Source of the DNA: Pseudomonas chlororaphis subsp. chlororaphis
GTDB lineage: Bacteria; Pseudomonadota; Gammaproteobacteria; Pseudomonadales; Pseudomonadaceae
Reading direction: 5' to 3'
Length of the DNA: 64,000 nt
Assembly (NCBI RefSeq): GCF_003945765.1
Contig: NZ_CP027712.1
Coordinates: forward strand, 186,001 to 250,000
Position numbers and translations under genes: made by a program. The notes under the pieces are model-generated. The model was not told where the DNA came from and ran no database searches. It saw only the letters and a program-made list of their open reading frames with translations. Of the stretch, positions 42,862 through 51,367 are shown piece after piece (position 1 is the stretch's first letter; every line of letters starts with the position of its first letter).

Positions 42862-44613
42862 ATGTTCCTTCCTCCGTATTTCCTTCGCCCCGCCGTTCAG
42901 GGGTGCGCCGCCGGGTTGCTGTTGGCCATGGCCGGTTGCGGCCCGTCCTCGCCTGAGACCCGGGGCGCTGCCTTGCCCGCCCCGGAGGCGGTAGAGCCGC
43001 AGGCCGCCGTGCCCTCGCCGAGCGAGGCCCCGCGCGCCGATGTGATCCTGGCCGGATACAACAACGCCAAGGCGCTCGCCCCGGCACCCATGCACGCCTC
43101 GATGATGACGCGCGAATCGCTGCCCGCCGGTTATCGCGCCGAGCCGCGGGAGCAGTACCAGAACCTGCCGGACAACCCGATCCACAGCGTGGCGCAGGCT
43201 CCGGTCTCGACCTTCAGCGTCGACGTCGATACCGGTGCCTACGCCAATGTCCGACGCCTGCTCAACCAGGGCAGCCTGCCGCCGGAAGGCGCGGTGCGCC
43301 TGGAAGAACTGGTCAATTACTTCCCCTACGATTACGTCCTGCCCGACGACGGCTCGCCCTTTGGCGTGACCACCGAGATCGCGCCGTCGCCCTGGAACCC
43401 CCACACCCGCCTGTTGCGCATTGGCATCAAGGCTTCGGATCGCACCGTCGCCGAACTGGCGCCGGCCAACCTGGTGTTCCTGGTGGACGTATCCGGGTCC
43501 ATGGATCGCCGCGAGGGCCTGCCGCTGGTGCAAAGCACCCTCAAGCTGCTGGTCGACCAGTTGCGCGAACAGGACCGGGTGTCGCTGGTGGTCTATGCCG
43601 GTGAATCGCGGGTGGTGCTGGAGCCCACTTCCGGGCGCGACAAGGCGAAGATCCGCAATGCCATCGAGCAACTGACGGCGGGCGGCTCCACTGCCGGTGC
43701 GTCGGGCATCCAGCTGGCGTATCAGATGGCCCGGCAAGGCTTCATCAAGGACGGCATCAACCGCATCCTGCTGGCCACCGATGGCGACTTCAACGTCGGC
43801 ATCAGCGACTTCGACCGCCTCAAGCAGATGGCCGTCGAGCAGCGTAAAAGCGGTGTGTCGCTGACCACCCTCGGCTTTGGCGTGGACAACTACAACGAGC
43901 ACCTGATGGAGCAACTGGCCGACGCCGGCGATGGCAACTATGCCTATATCGACAACCTGCGCGAGGCGCGCAAAGTCCTGGTGGACCAGCTCGGCTCGAC
44001 CCTGGCGGTGGTGGCCAAGGACGTGAAGCTGCAGGTGGAATTCAACCCGGCCCAGGTCAGCGAATACCGCCTGCTGGGTTATGAGAACCGCGCGCTGAAA
44101 CGCGAGGACTTCAGCAACGACAAGGTCGATGCCGGCGAGATCGGGGCCGGGCATACGGTCACCGCGCTGTATGAAATCGTGCCCAAGGGCGAGCAGGGCT
44201 GGCTGGAGCCGCTGCGTTATGGCCAGGCCCCCACGCAGCCGCAATCGAGCATCAAGAACGACGAACTGGCCATGCTGCGGGTACGCTACCAGGCACCGCA
44301 GGGCGGCGGCAGCCGGCTGATCGAGCGGCCGATCCTGGCGTCGCAACAGCACGGCAAACTCGTCCAGGCCAGCGATGATCTAAGATTTGCCGCAGCCGTG
44401 GCGGCGTTCGCTCAGCAGCTCAAGGACGCTCGTTACACCGGCGACTTCGGCCTCAAGGACACCGTCGCCCTGGCTCGCGGGGCCAAGGGCGAAGACCGTT
44501 TCGGCCTGCGTGGCGAGTTCGTGCAACTGGTGGAACTGGCGCAGAGCCTGCAGACTGCCGCTCCGGCGAATCAGCCGGGCCGTTCCGGGGAGGCGTTGAG
44601 CCGCCGTGAGTAA
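42862..44613 (+). CDS. VWA-domain lipoprotein (YfbK-like)
   Basis: A 583-residue protein: lipobox LLLAMAGC, a YfbK-type N-terminal region (NPIHSVAQAPVSTFSVDVDTGAYANVRRLLNQGSLPP, EELVNYFPYDY), a VWA domain with intact MIDAS DVSGS (D209, S211, S213) and a C-terminal domain. ATG 42862 is chosen (GAGGT upstream); an ATG at 42832 lies too close to its G-run. Its stop overlaps or abuts the sigma-factor gene, so the VWA protein, sigma factor and following membrane protein form one unit. Confidence 0.9.
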   Translation: MFLPPYFLRPAVQGCAAGLLLAMAGCGPSSPETRGAALPAPEAVEPQAAVPSPSEAPRADVILAGYNNAKALAPAPMHASMMTRESLPAGYRAEPREQYQNLPDNPIHSVAQAPVSTFSVDVDTGAYANVRRLLNQGSLPPEGAVRLEELVNYFPYDYVLPDDGSPFGVTTEIAPSPWNPHTRLLRIGIKASDRTVAELAPANLVFLVDVSGSMDRREGLPLVQSTLKLLVDQLREQDRVSLVVYAGESRVVLEPTSGRDKAKIRNAIEQLTAGGSTAGASGIQLAYQMARQGFIKDGINRILLATDGDFNVGISDFDRLKQMAVEQRKSGVSLTTLGFGVDNYNEHLMEQLADAGDGNYAYIDNLREARKVLVDQLGSTLAVVAKDVKLQVEFNPAQVSEYRLLGYENRALKREDFSNDKVDAGEIGAGHTVTALYEIVPKGEQGWLEPLRYGQAPTQPQSSIKNDELAMLRVRYQAPQGGGSRLIERPILASQQHGKLVQASDDLRFAAAVAAFAQQLKDARYTGDFGLKDTVALARGAKGEDRFGLRGEFVQLVELAQSLQTAAPANQPGRSGEALSRRE

Positions 44614-44650
44614 CGTCATGACGAGCCACCAGAAGGAGTTCAGCACGACC

Positions 44651-45232
44651 ATGCCTGCGGCGAATCGACCAGAGCCCGCCAGCAGCGACGAAACGCTGCT
44701 GGCGCGTTATCGCGCGGGCGACAGCGCTGCCTTCGAGGTCCTCTACCAGCGGCATCGCCAGGGGTTGTACCGGTTTCTGCTGAGCCTGTGCGACAAGGCC
44801 GAGCTGGCCGACGAGGTCTACCAGGACACCTGGCTCAGCCTGATCCGCACCACCAGTGCGCCACAGGGCCGGGCCAGCTTTCGTACCTGGCTGTACCAGA
44901 TCGCCCGCAACCGCCTGATCGACCACTGGCGCAAGCACGGCATCCGCAACCCGCTGCACGACAGCTACGACGAGCAGTTGCACGACCTGGCCGATGACGC
45001 CAGCGGCCCGGAACAACACCTGAGCCTGAGCCGTGAACGGCAACGCATCGACGCCGCCTTGCAGGATCTGCCCGCCGACCAGCGCGAAGTGTTCCTGCTG
45101 CGTGCCCACGGCGAACTGGAGTTGCCGCAGATCGCCAGCCTTACCGATACGCCGCTGGAAACGGTGAAAAGCCGTTTCCGTTATGCGCTGAAAAAACTGC
45201 GTCGGCTCCTGGCCGAGGAGGTACTGACATGA
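44651..45232 (+). CDS. ECF-type RNA polymerase sigma factor
   Basis: About 193 residues: sigma2 region (LLARYRAGDSAAFEVLYQRHRQGLYRFLLSLC, ELADEVYQDTWLSLIR, FRTWLYQIARNRLIDHWRK) and sigma4 (LPADQREVFLLRAHGELELPQIASLTDTPLETVKSRFRYALKKLRRLL). Start uncertain: GTG 44606 and ATG 44618 are also in frame; ATG 44651 was preferred for its AAGGAG, though the spacing is long. The next gene starts inside its stop (ATGA) and probably encodes the anti-sigma. Confidence 0.9.
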   Translation: MPAANRPEPASSDETLLARYRAGDSAAFEVLYQRHRQGLYRFLLSLCDKAELADEVYQDTWLSLIRTTSAPQGRASFRTWLYQIARNRLIDHWRKHGIRNPLHDSYDEQLHDLADDASGPEQHLSLSRERQRIDAALQDLPADQREVFLLRAHGELELPQIASLTDTPLETVKSRFRYALKKLRRLLAEEVLT

Positions 45233-45978
45233 CTGACGCCCGACAGCTTCCCCCTACCGAAGAAGAGCGCATGCTCGAGCACATTCGCCAGCACAGCCAT
45301 GGCGAGCCGCCGGCCAGCCTCGACGCCCTGATCATGGCCACGGCCCGCCGTGAAGCCCCGGCGCCCCGGCCTTCCCTGTGGCAACGCTGGTTCGATCTGT
45401 GCCGCCAGCCACGCTGGCAAGTGGCGTTCGCCGGTCTGTTCGGCGTGACCCTGCTGCTGGGCGTGTTGCAGCGCTCTCCAGAACCGACACCGAGCCAGGC
45501 ATTCGCTCCCGCGCCGGCACCCATGGCAAAGGCCGCTGCCCCGCAGCTTGCACGGCGCCAGGCCGAGTCCGCGCCCGCCGGCGCTGCCCCTGCGGAATCC
45601 GCCCGTGCGGAATCAACCATGGAGGAGTCGAACCGCTTCGAACTGGCCGCGACGCCGGATGCGGCCGCTGGCGTCTTGTCGGCCCCCGCTCCCGCAGCAC
45701 CCGGGGCGGGCCTGCCGCTGACCCATGACACGCAAGCTTTCACCGCCAAGCCTTATGAGTCCCTGGGGCACCTGGCGTCATTCCCGGGTAAGGAGCAGGG
45801 CAAGGAGCCGGTTGAACGCCATGCGTCGGAGTCGATCCTCGACGACGCCCTGCGCGAGGTATTGCGGTTGCGCAAGATCGGCCAGGACAAGGTCGCCGAC
45901 CAGTACATCATCGCCCTGAAGCAGCGCTTCCCCGACGAGGAAATTGCCGAGCGGCTGGAGGCCTTGCAGCAACCCTGA
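45229..45978 (+). CDS. Single-span membrane protein, probable anti-sigma factor
   Basis: A 249-residue protein: cytoplasmic N-terminal about 65 residues (EEERMLEHIRQHSHGEPPASLDALIMATARRE), one transmembrane helix (VAFAGLFGVTLLLGVLQ), an Ala/Pro-rich periplasmic linker and a conserved C-terminal helical domain (ILDDALREVLRLRKIGQDKVADQYIIALKQRFPDEE). It overlaps the sigma gene by 4 nt. Topology and coupling fit an anti-sigma; sequence similarity to known ASD domains was not evident to me, so this is inference. Confidence 0.65.
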   Translation: MTDARQLPPTEEERMLEHIRQHSHGEPPASLDALIMATARREAPAPRPSLWQRWFDLCRQPRWQVAFAGLFGVTLLLGVLQRSPEPTPSQAFAPAPAPMAKAAAPQLARRQAESAPAGAAPAESARAESTMEESNRFELAATPDAAAGVLSAPAPAAPGAGLPLTHDTQAFTAKPYESLGHLASFPGKEQGKEPVERHASESILDDALREVLRLRKIGQDKVADQYIIALKQRFPDEEIAERLEALQQP

Positions 45979-46060
45979 GGGCAAAACGCGCGCAAGTAAT
46001 GGCCTGGCACCACGAAAACGCGCACTATCGAGGCAGTTTCCTGAAAGTGAGAGGCTGGCC

Positions 46061-46252
46061 ATGGCGCCACGCATCGACCGTATCGCTGCACTGCTGAATT
46101 GCCCGACCAAGGGCGCGGATATCCGCCAGGCCATCAAGGAGAGTCGCAAGGACTTTCTGCTCGAGGCCGGTGAAGAAGATGAAGACCCGCAACAGGCCCA
46201 ATCTGCCGCGGATCAGGATGAAGCGGCGCCGCAGCGGCAGACGCCAGACTGA
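46061..46252 (+). CDS. Small conserved hypothetical protein
   Basis: A 63-residue protein (MAPRIDRIAALLNCPTKGADIRQAIKESRKDFLLEAGEEDED...) with a basic helical front and a Glu/Asp/Gln-rich tail. GAGAGG precedes ATG 46061. No family recognised; coding judged from ribosome site and codon use. Confidence 0.5.
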   Translation: MAPRIDRIAALLNCPTKGADIRQAIKESRKDFLLEAGEEDEDPQQAQSAADQDEAAPQRQTPD

Positions 46253-46264
46253 AACCCGGCGCGT

Positions 46265-46816
46265 TTACTTGCGGGCGGGCGCGCGTTTCACGTTCTGGCC
46301 CTTGGCCTCGATGGCCAGGGCAATCGCCTTGTAGCAGTCGTAGAACAGTTCCTGGTTCTTGAACATGTTCTCCACCAGTTCCATCTTGCCGTCGCTGTGC
46401 TGGACGCGGATGAAGCGCTGGTTGAAGACTTCCACCAGCTCGACGTCCGAGATATTGATCAGGCGAATCTCGCGGATCTTCGAACTGAAGTTACTGACCG
46501 GGGCCACCAGCTTCTTGTCCGTCAGCACCACATAACGATTGCCGGCACCGCGCAGGAAGATCAGCGCCCCCGCGGCGGCGACGGTCATGGCCACGCCCAG
46601 GACGCCGAGCAGTTGCATGACCAGATGACCATTGAGCCCCAGGGCCTCTATCAGCCGGATCACGCTGTTGTTCTCGCTGGGTGTGCCGAACACCGCGAAC
46701 AGCGAAAGCCCGCCGAAGACCAGGCCCGCCAGGGTCATTTTCTTGTAGTTGGGCCCGTAGTAATAACGCGCCTGGTGAGAGGGCGCGGTGTTGCCGGAAA
46801 GGTTCGGGATATTCAT
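46265..46816 (-). CDS. Hypothetical membrane protein with PH-like tail
   Basis: A 183-residue protein: two hydrophobic segments (MTLAGLVFGGLSLFAVFG and LLGVLGVAMTVAAAGALIFL), then a beta-rich part NRYVVLTDKKLVAPVSNFSSKIREIRLINISDVELVEVFNQRFIRVQHSDGKMELVENMF that resembles bacterial PH-like domains. The ATG at 46816 begins a sensible N-terminus; a longer frame to 46924 is rejected. Converges on the small gene ending 46252. Confidence 0.6.
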   Translation of the reverse strand: MNIPNLSGNTAPSHQARYYYGPNYKKMTLAGLVFGGLSLFAVFGTPSENNSVIRLIEALGLNGHLVMQLLGVLGVAMTVAAAGALIFLRGAGNRYVVLTDKKLVAPVSNFSSKIREIRLINISDVELVEVFNQRFIRVQHSDGKMELVENMFKNQELFYDCYKAIALAIEAKGQNVKRAPARK

Positions 46817-47275
46817 CGTGTGGGGTCTTCCATGAGTCTGGCGAGAAACGGTATGCGCTCGGCAGTGGGCCGGGCGCGTGAATGGCATCAGGGGAGGCAT
46901 CATCGCAAAAAAGATTGGAGACACCTAAAGGGCTTTCGGGGAGAAAAGGCTTCACCAAGAAGCGAAATACCTCACAACCAATGCAGCCAATCCGCCTTGT
47001 CCCTCCCAAACCTCCCTCCCTATAGTTCTTCCTGTCGCTGAAAAATCAGCGACCGGATTTGGCGATCCGTTTAAAGTTAGGCGCAGTCGTGTCATCGACT
47101 CCTTGCGTGTGCACTTTGTGTGCGGGCAATGGTGATCCATGGCGGCTGTGCGCGGGAGACCTCAGGGTCTGCCGGGTTTACTAACTTACCGGTTCGCCAA
47201 CCCGCGTACGGCTGCCACCCACTCGTTTGGCGACGAGATCGGCAGTCTTCTTAACCAAGTTAGGGATGACATGTC
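46817..47275. other. 459-bp gene-free region with two adjacent hairpins
   Basis: No convincing gene. Hairpin 1: TCGCTGA / TCAGCGA (47035-47041, 47046-47052), loop AAAA. Hairpin 2: CGGAT / ATCCG (47054-47058, 47065-47069). Further on, a stretch with GGTCTGCCGGG and GGTTCGCCAACCCGCG looks structured. I recall similar leaders before short hypothetical genes in fluorescent pseudomonads, so this may be a structured 5' leader or promoter of the gene at 47276; that is memory-based, not verified. Confidence 0.4.
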
Positions 47276-47533
47276 ATGTCGAAGTACATACCGCTGCAAA
47301 CCAATTTTCCTGATTGTCCTGTTCTGCTGATCGATAGTGATGAGCCGATAGCGCATGTGTTGGATTGTGCTCATCAGCGGATCAAGGCCGGGACGGATCT
47401 TCTGGAAAGCCTCACTTCGGTGACGATCAAGGGCGTCGAGGATGCTGATCTTTATCGGCTGACCCACGCGGCTTATTTGCTGCTCAGGGAAGGGGTGGAC
47501 TTATTGGAGGTTGCGCGGCGAGGGGTTGATTAG
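47276..47533 (+). CDS. Small hypothetical protein (DUF3077/DUF6124-like)
   Basis: An 85-residue protein ([11 protein letters not shown]..., [18 protein letters not shown] front, then [30 protein letters not shown]) reminiscent of the short Pseudomonas DUF3077/DUF6124 proteins, often several paralogues per genome. Assignment is by look only. It is preceded by the hairpin-containing leader. Confidence 0.55.
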   Translation: MSKYIPLQTNFPDCPVLLIDSDEPIAHVLDCAHQRIKAGTDLLESLTSVTIKGVEDADLYRLTHAAYLLLREGVDLLEVARRGVD

Positions 47534-47587
47534 TTTAGGCGCGCCAATATCGACAAACTGCCCAAGGTTCTTTGACCCACTCAAATG

Positions 47588-47639
47588 CCAGAAACGAAAA
47601 AGCCCCAGGCTATGCGACCTGGGGCTTTTGCGTTTCTGG
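47588..47639 (-). terminator. Long inverted repeat / terminator downstream of tRNA-Arg
   Basis: CCAGAAACG ... CGTTTCTGG outer arms enclose an inner stem AAAAGCCCCAGG / CCTGGGGCTTTT (47598-47609, 47618-47629). T/A runs flank both sides, so it can terminate the tRNA on the minus strand and the gene ending at 47533 on the plus strand. Confidence 0.75.
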
Positions 47640-47640
47640 C

Positions 47641-47717
47641 TGGCGCACTCGGCGGGATTCGAACCCACGACCCCTGCCTTCGGAGGGCAGTACTCTATCC
47701 AGCTGAGCTACGAGTGC
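47641..47717 (-). tRNA. tRNA-Arg(CCG)
   Basis: A 77-nt cloverleaf on the minus strand: acceptor GCACTCG pairing with CGAGTGC, D-arm GCTC...GAGT, anticodon stem CTGCC/GGCAG with loop CTCCGAA (anticodon CCG), T-arm GTGGG-TTCGAAT-CCCGC, encoded CCA. No integrase is next to it. Confidence 0.96.
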
Positions 47718-47950
47718 AGTGCGGGCGACATCATACCCATGTCGGCTTGGGGCGTCCATGCGGTTTTTTTTCGCGTGATGATTGGTCGTCGCCTCGCTGT
47801 TTATCTTGACCTTTGCGATACCCGCAAGCCCCCTCGCCCCATTCACAAGTCCTCCTCTCGGACGTCCCTTTGTTTGCTTTGCTCTATGGCTTCAAGCGCT
47901 CTAACCGCTGCGTGCTCGCGCAGCGATTTCCTACCAGTCAAGGCGAACGC

Positions 47951-48664
47951 ATGCATTCAAAAGGCGCGGTAATGCTCGATTTTTCGTTGCGTCAGACTCT
48001 GCTGGCACGCTCCGACCTGTTCAGGGGGCTGCCGGACACATTGATCCGTTATGTGGCCACCCATGCCGTGGAGCGCTCGTTGAGTGACCGGGAGGTGCTC
48101 TACCTCAAGAGCGAGGCGCTGGACTTCATCGCGCTGGTCGCCGAAGGGCAGGTGTATTCGGTGATTCATGGCCCGGACGGGCGCGAGCAGATTGTCGGCA
48201 GCGCCGGCGTCGGCCAGGTGGTGGGCGAGTCGGCGCTGATCGAGGGCCACGCCCGGGAAACCTCGGCCTTCGCCTGCGGCCCGACCCGGGTGCTGCTGTT
48301 GGGGCGGCGGCATTTCCGGGCGCTGTATGACGAGCCGCTGTTCTGGCAGCGCGTGTTGATGCTGCTGATGACCCGCCTGATGAAGATCCTGGAGTTGCTC
48401 GAACTGGTTTGCCTGCATCGCCTGGAGTCGCGTTTGGCGCGGTTCCTGCTGGCCAATATCGATGACTTCGAGCTGGCCCCAGCGACCTGTGCGGCGGTGC
48501 CGCGCAACCAGGGCATCCTGGCTTCGATGCTCAATACCAGCCGGCCGAAGCTTAATGTGCAGTTGCAGCTGTGGCGGCGTTCGGGGGTGATCAGCTGCCA
48601 GAGCGGCCGCCTGGTGATCAACGATGTCGAGCATTTGCGGCGCAAGGCCTGCTCGCTGAATTAA
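47951..48664 (+). CDS. Crp/Fnr-family regulator
   Basis: A 237-residue protein: cyclic-nucleotide-binding-like beta roll ([71 protein letters not shown]) and a C-terminal winged helix ([43 protein letters not shown]). Start ATG 47951 is preceded by AAGGCGA; ATG 47972 is an alternative. No FNR-type Cys cluster seen. It is immediately upstream of a sigma factor and R-body genes and likely controls them. Confidence 0.85.
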   Translation: MHSKGAVMLDFSLRQTLLARSDLFRGLPDTLIRYVATHAVERSLSDREVLYLKSEALDFIALVAEGQVYSVIHGPDGREQIVGSAGVGQVVGESALIEGHARETSAFACGPTRVLLLGRRHFRALYDEPLFWQRVLMLLMTRLMKILELLELVCLHRLESRLARFLLANIDDFELAPATCAAVPRNQGILASMLNTSRPKLNVQLQLWRRSGVISCQSGRLVINDVEHLRRKACSLN

Positions 48665-48753
48665 TTGTCCAACTGTTCCCCAGGTAACAGCGAACGCCTG
48701 CTGCGCGATCAGAGACTGTCGGCTCATCAAGGAATGCACAGGGAGTGCTGGCG

Positions 48754-49284
48754 ATGGGATCTTCTCGTGAAGTGGCGGCGGTCGATCGGTTGTTCGAGGC
48801 AAGCTGGCGAGCGGTGTACCCCGAGCTGATGCGCCGGGCCAACCGGCGAGCCAGGGGCAACCTGGCCCTGGCCCAGGAGTGGCTGTCCAACACGGCCGTG
48901 AAAGCCCTGCTGTTCTTCAGGCGTTCCCCGGAACGCATACGAGAGCCGCAGGGTTTTCTGTTTCTGGTGCTGGACCATGTGTTTCTCGACAGCCTGCGGC
49001 GCAGTAAGCGTGAAGGGCAGCTGTTCGATCATTCGATCGACCTTGAGCACGATCACCAGGCCCTTCTCGCCGCGCCTTGCCTATCGGTGTTCGAGTACAC
49101 CGAGCGGTTCGAACGACTGGTGCAGTTGGGCAATCGCGTGGAGCAACTGCCATTGCTCCAGCGGCGGTTGTTTGAAATGCGCTTTGTCGAGGAATTGCCG
49201 TACCCGCAGATCGCCGCCGAGCTGGGCATCGCCCAGCCCCTGGTGCGCAAGCGCGTGCAGTTGCTGCGGGCGGCGCTGCGTTGA
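48754..49284 (+). CDS. Sigma-70-like (ECF-type) sigma factor near R-body genes
   Basis: A 176-residue protein: sigma2-like region (ASWRAVYPELMRRANRRARGNLALAQEWLSNTAVKALLFF, FLFLVLDHVFLDSLRRSKREG) and sigma4 (LPLLQRRLFEMRFVEELPYPQIAAELGIAQPLVRKRVQLLRAAL). ATG 48754 has GGGAG 8 nt upstream; a GTG 9 nt earlier is in frame. With the Crp/Fnr gene it forms a regulatory pair in front of the Reb cluster, so a promoter dedicated to the reb genes is inferred. Confidence 0.8.
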   Translation: MGSSREVAAVDRLFEASWRAVYPELMRRANRRARGNLALAQEWLSNTAVKALLFFRRSPERIREPQGFLFLVLDHVFLDSLRRSKREGQLFDHSIDLEHDHQALLAAPCLSVFEYTERFERLVQLGNRVEQLPLLQRRLFEMRFVEELPYPQIAAELGIAQPLVRKRVQLLRAALR

Positions 49285-49403
49285 CAGCGCTTTTGCGTTC
49301 ACAGCCGTGGATGCCGGGCGTTCTTGTGTCATGAGCACCTGAAACCGTCGACGAGTTCACCGTCAGCGCGCCTGCGCTGGCGCCTTCCATCAAGGAGAGA
49401 TGT

Positions 49404-49631
49404 ATGCCAGAGGTCAACAGCCAGATTACCGACGCTGTAACGCAAACCAACGTCAAGGTGGTGGCCGAGGCGCCGGCCCAGGCCATTGCCTCGCTGTACC
49501 AGGTGGCCAGTCATTCGGCGGGGCTGTCCCTGCAGAACGCGGTCAACAGCCAGCAGGCGTTGAATCAGATCTCCAATGCGGTGATCTCCAAGGCGGTGTC
49601 GCTGATCATGCAGATCGGCGAGAAGCCTTGA
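49404..49631 (+). CDS. RebB-family R-body protein (short)
   Basis: A 75-residue protein with the RebB signature VNSQITDAVTQTNVKVVAEAPAQAIASLYQVASHSAGLSLQNAVNSQQALNQI. R-bodies are coiled protein ribbons that unroll at low pH; RebB-family proteins are their subunits. It lacks the C-terminal extension seen in the copies at 51001 and 51368. AGGAGAG precedes the ATG. Confidence 0.92.
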   Translation: MPEVNSQITDAVTQTNVKVVAEAPAQAIASLYQVASHSAGLSLQNAVNSQQALNQISNAVISKAVSLIMQIGEKP

Positions 49632-49649
49632 CGCCTGGGGAGATGCCTC

Positions 49650-50357
49650 ATGTTCTGGTTCAAGAAAAAACCCGCTGCCGCCGTCGAGCCGGAGACTGAC
49701 GCCACGTCGGCGACCGACCCCGAGGCGGTCGATCCCAAGCCAAGCGATACCGAACCGCGCAATCCCAGGCCGAGCAATCCCGAAGCCGCCGAGCCTACGG
49801 CTGCGGGGCCCCAGGTTGCCGATCCCACCCCAGCGGGCGACTCCCCGCCACCGAGTACTCCCAGCAAGTCGCCGCGCACGGTGATGGACCGCATGAACGA
49901 CTACATGATGGTCCAGGTCGCGGCGCCGCCGACCGGCAGCACCGATGCGCTGAACAGCCAGATCGTCGAGGCGGTGCAGTTCACCAACGCGCAGACCTTC
50001 AGCTATGCCCCGGCGCAGATCGCCATTGCCCCGGACATGATGATCAGCCAGGCCGCCGGCTTGGTCGCGCAATCGGCAGCGGGCTATTTCGACGGGGTCA
50101 GCAAGCTGGCGCTGGCGGCCCAGGCGGTATTGCTCGAGCAGATGACGAAAAACATCGTCGAAAACCATCCCGAAAAAGCCGCCGAGGACGCCTTGGGCGC
50201 CCTGGCCACCGACCTGCTGGTGGGGGCGGCCGCTGCCGTTGCCGCAGCGGCCGGCGCCCTGGAGGCGACAGCGGCGGGTGTTGCCATCGACAAGATCGAC
50301 GAGAGCATCGCCAAGTACAGCAACACCCTGGCCAATCGCGGCGCGCCGCCGTCCTGA
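49650..50357 (+). CDS. R-body-associated protein with Pro-rich N-terminus and Reb-like domain
   Basis: A 235-residue protein. Residues about 10-75 are Pro/Asp/Glu/Thr-rich with short imperfect repeats (DATSATDPEAVDPKPSDTEP). Residues about 90-175 are Reb-like (LNSQIVEAVQFTNAQTFSYAPAQIAIAPDMMISQAAGLVAQSAAGYFDGV), followed by an Ala-rich hydrophobic segment (DLLVGAAAAVAAAAGALEATAAG). It lies 18 bp after the preceding reb gene. Perhaps an end-cap or assembly partner; not a standard RebB. Confidence 0.75.
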   Translation: MFWFKKKPAAAVEPETDATSATDPEAVDPKPSDTEPRNPRPSNPEAAEPTAAGPQVADPTPAGDSPPPSTPSKSPRTVMDRMNDYMMVQVAAPPTGSTDALNSQIVEAVQFTNAQTFSYAPAQIAIAPDMMISQAAGLVAQSAAGYFDGVSKLALAAQAVLLEQMTKNIVENHPEKAAEDALGALATDLLVGAAAAVAAAAGALEATAAGVAIDKIDESIAKYSNTLANRGAPPS

Positions 50358-50450
50358 TTCACGCCGTCCTGGCGTCATGAGCACCCGGTCCCGGAGCCCC
50401 ACCGGGACTGGGCAGCAGCACGTTCTTTAATGAGCAAGGAGGAGGCCGAG

Positions 50451-50915
50451 ATGCCCCAGGAAAATTCCGACTCGCTAGCGAGTCTTTATCAATTGGCCGA
50501 TGCGCTCAACCTGAGCCTGTCCGCGGGCGAAAAGCAGATTCTCGAAGCCTGGATGCGCAGCGAGCCGCGCACGGGTGTCATGGATCGGGTGCTCAACCAG
50601 ACCCAGCACCTGATCGAAAACGAGAGACAACGCACCCGCGACTTGATGGAGCAGGCCAGGGTCAGCGAAAGCAGCCTGCTGGGCAGTCCCCAGCAGCGCG
50701 AAGCGGTGATCCGCCAATGGCTGGCGGCCAAGCAACAGGCGACGGTTATCGATGCGCCGGAGGAGCCTGTGCGGATGCTCAGCAGCGCGCAGAACCAGCT
50801 GATCCGCCAGACCGTCGAGGAAGCCGTGCAAGCGCGGATGCTGGGGCTGGTGCAGCAGGTCGAGGCGGTGCTTTCCCGTATCGACCAGGCAGGCGACGCG
50901 CCGGAGGACCCTTGA
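50451..50915 (+). CDS. Hypothetical helical protein of the reb cluster
   Basis: A 154-residue protein, mostly helical and charged (LASLYQLADALNLSLSAGEKQILEAWMRSEPRTGVMDRVLNQTQHLIENERQRTRDLMEQA). ATG 50451 is chosen because AGGAGG sits about 8 nt upstream; an ATG at 50430 is in frame. No named family recognised. Its position between reb genes suggests an assembly or regulatory role. Confidence 0.65.
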   Translation: MPQENSDSLASLYQLADALNLSLSAGEKQILEAWMRSEPRTGVMDRVLNQTQHLIENERQRTRDLMEQARVSESSLLGSPQQREAVIRQWLAAKQQATVIDAPEEPVRMLSSAQNQLIRQTVEEAVQARMLGLVQQVEAVLSRIDQAGDAPEDP

Positions 50916-51000
50916 GCATTTGCTCGTTCACAGCCTGTGTTTTGCCACGTTCATTGGTTAACACGGAACCCGCCGTGTACTAAACAAAGGAAGTTGAACC

Positions 51001-51315
51001 ATGCCATTAGTCAACGAGCAAATTACCGACGCGGTCACCCAGACCAACGTCAAAGTGGTGGCCGAATCCCCAGCGATGGCGATGAGCACCATCTACCAGT
51101 CCATGGGCCAGGCGACGGCGATTCTGTTCCAGAACGCTGTTTCCGCCCAGCAGCAGCAAAATACCCTGGCCCAGGCCGCCACCAACCAGGGCGTGATGCA
51201 GATCTACAGCGTCGATACCACCGCCGGCGCGGCGGCGACCGAAAAAGTCGCCCAGGGCGGCGTGGCCGACAACCTGACCAGCCTGCTGACAGTCCTCAAA
51301 TCGTTCAACCCTTGA
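51001..51315 (+). CDS. RebB-family R-body protein
   Basis: A 104-residue protein: VNEQITDAVTQTNVKVVAESPAMAMSTIYQSMGQATAILFQNAVSAQQQQNTLAQAATNQGVMQIYSVD. Standard RebB length. Nearly identical in layout to the next gene (51368), clearly a tandem duplicate. AGGAAG precedes the ATG. Confidence 0.95.
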   Translation: MPLVNEQITDAVTQTNVKVVAESPAMAMSTIYQSMGQATAILFQNAVSAQQQQNTLAQAATNQGVMQIYSVDTTAGAAATEKVAQGGVADNLTSLLTVLKSFNP

Positions 51316-51367
51316 TCGGGCGAGCGCTAACGGAAGTTGTTCTTTCTTGAAATAAGGAGTTTCACCT

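Noticed and set aside
46952..47140. Small minus-strand open frame in the 46.8-47.3 kb gap
   Set aside because: It covers the hairpin region, lacks a family match and a convincing ribosome site.
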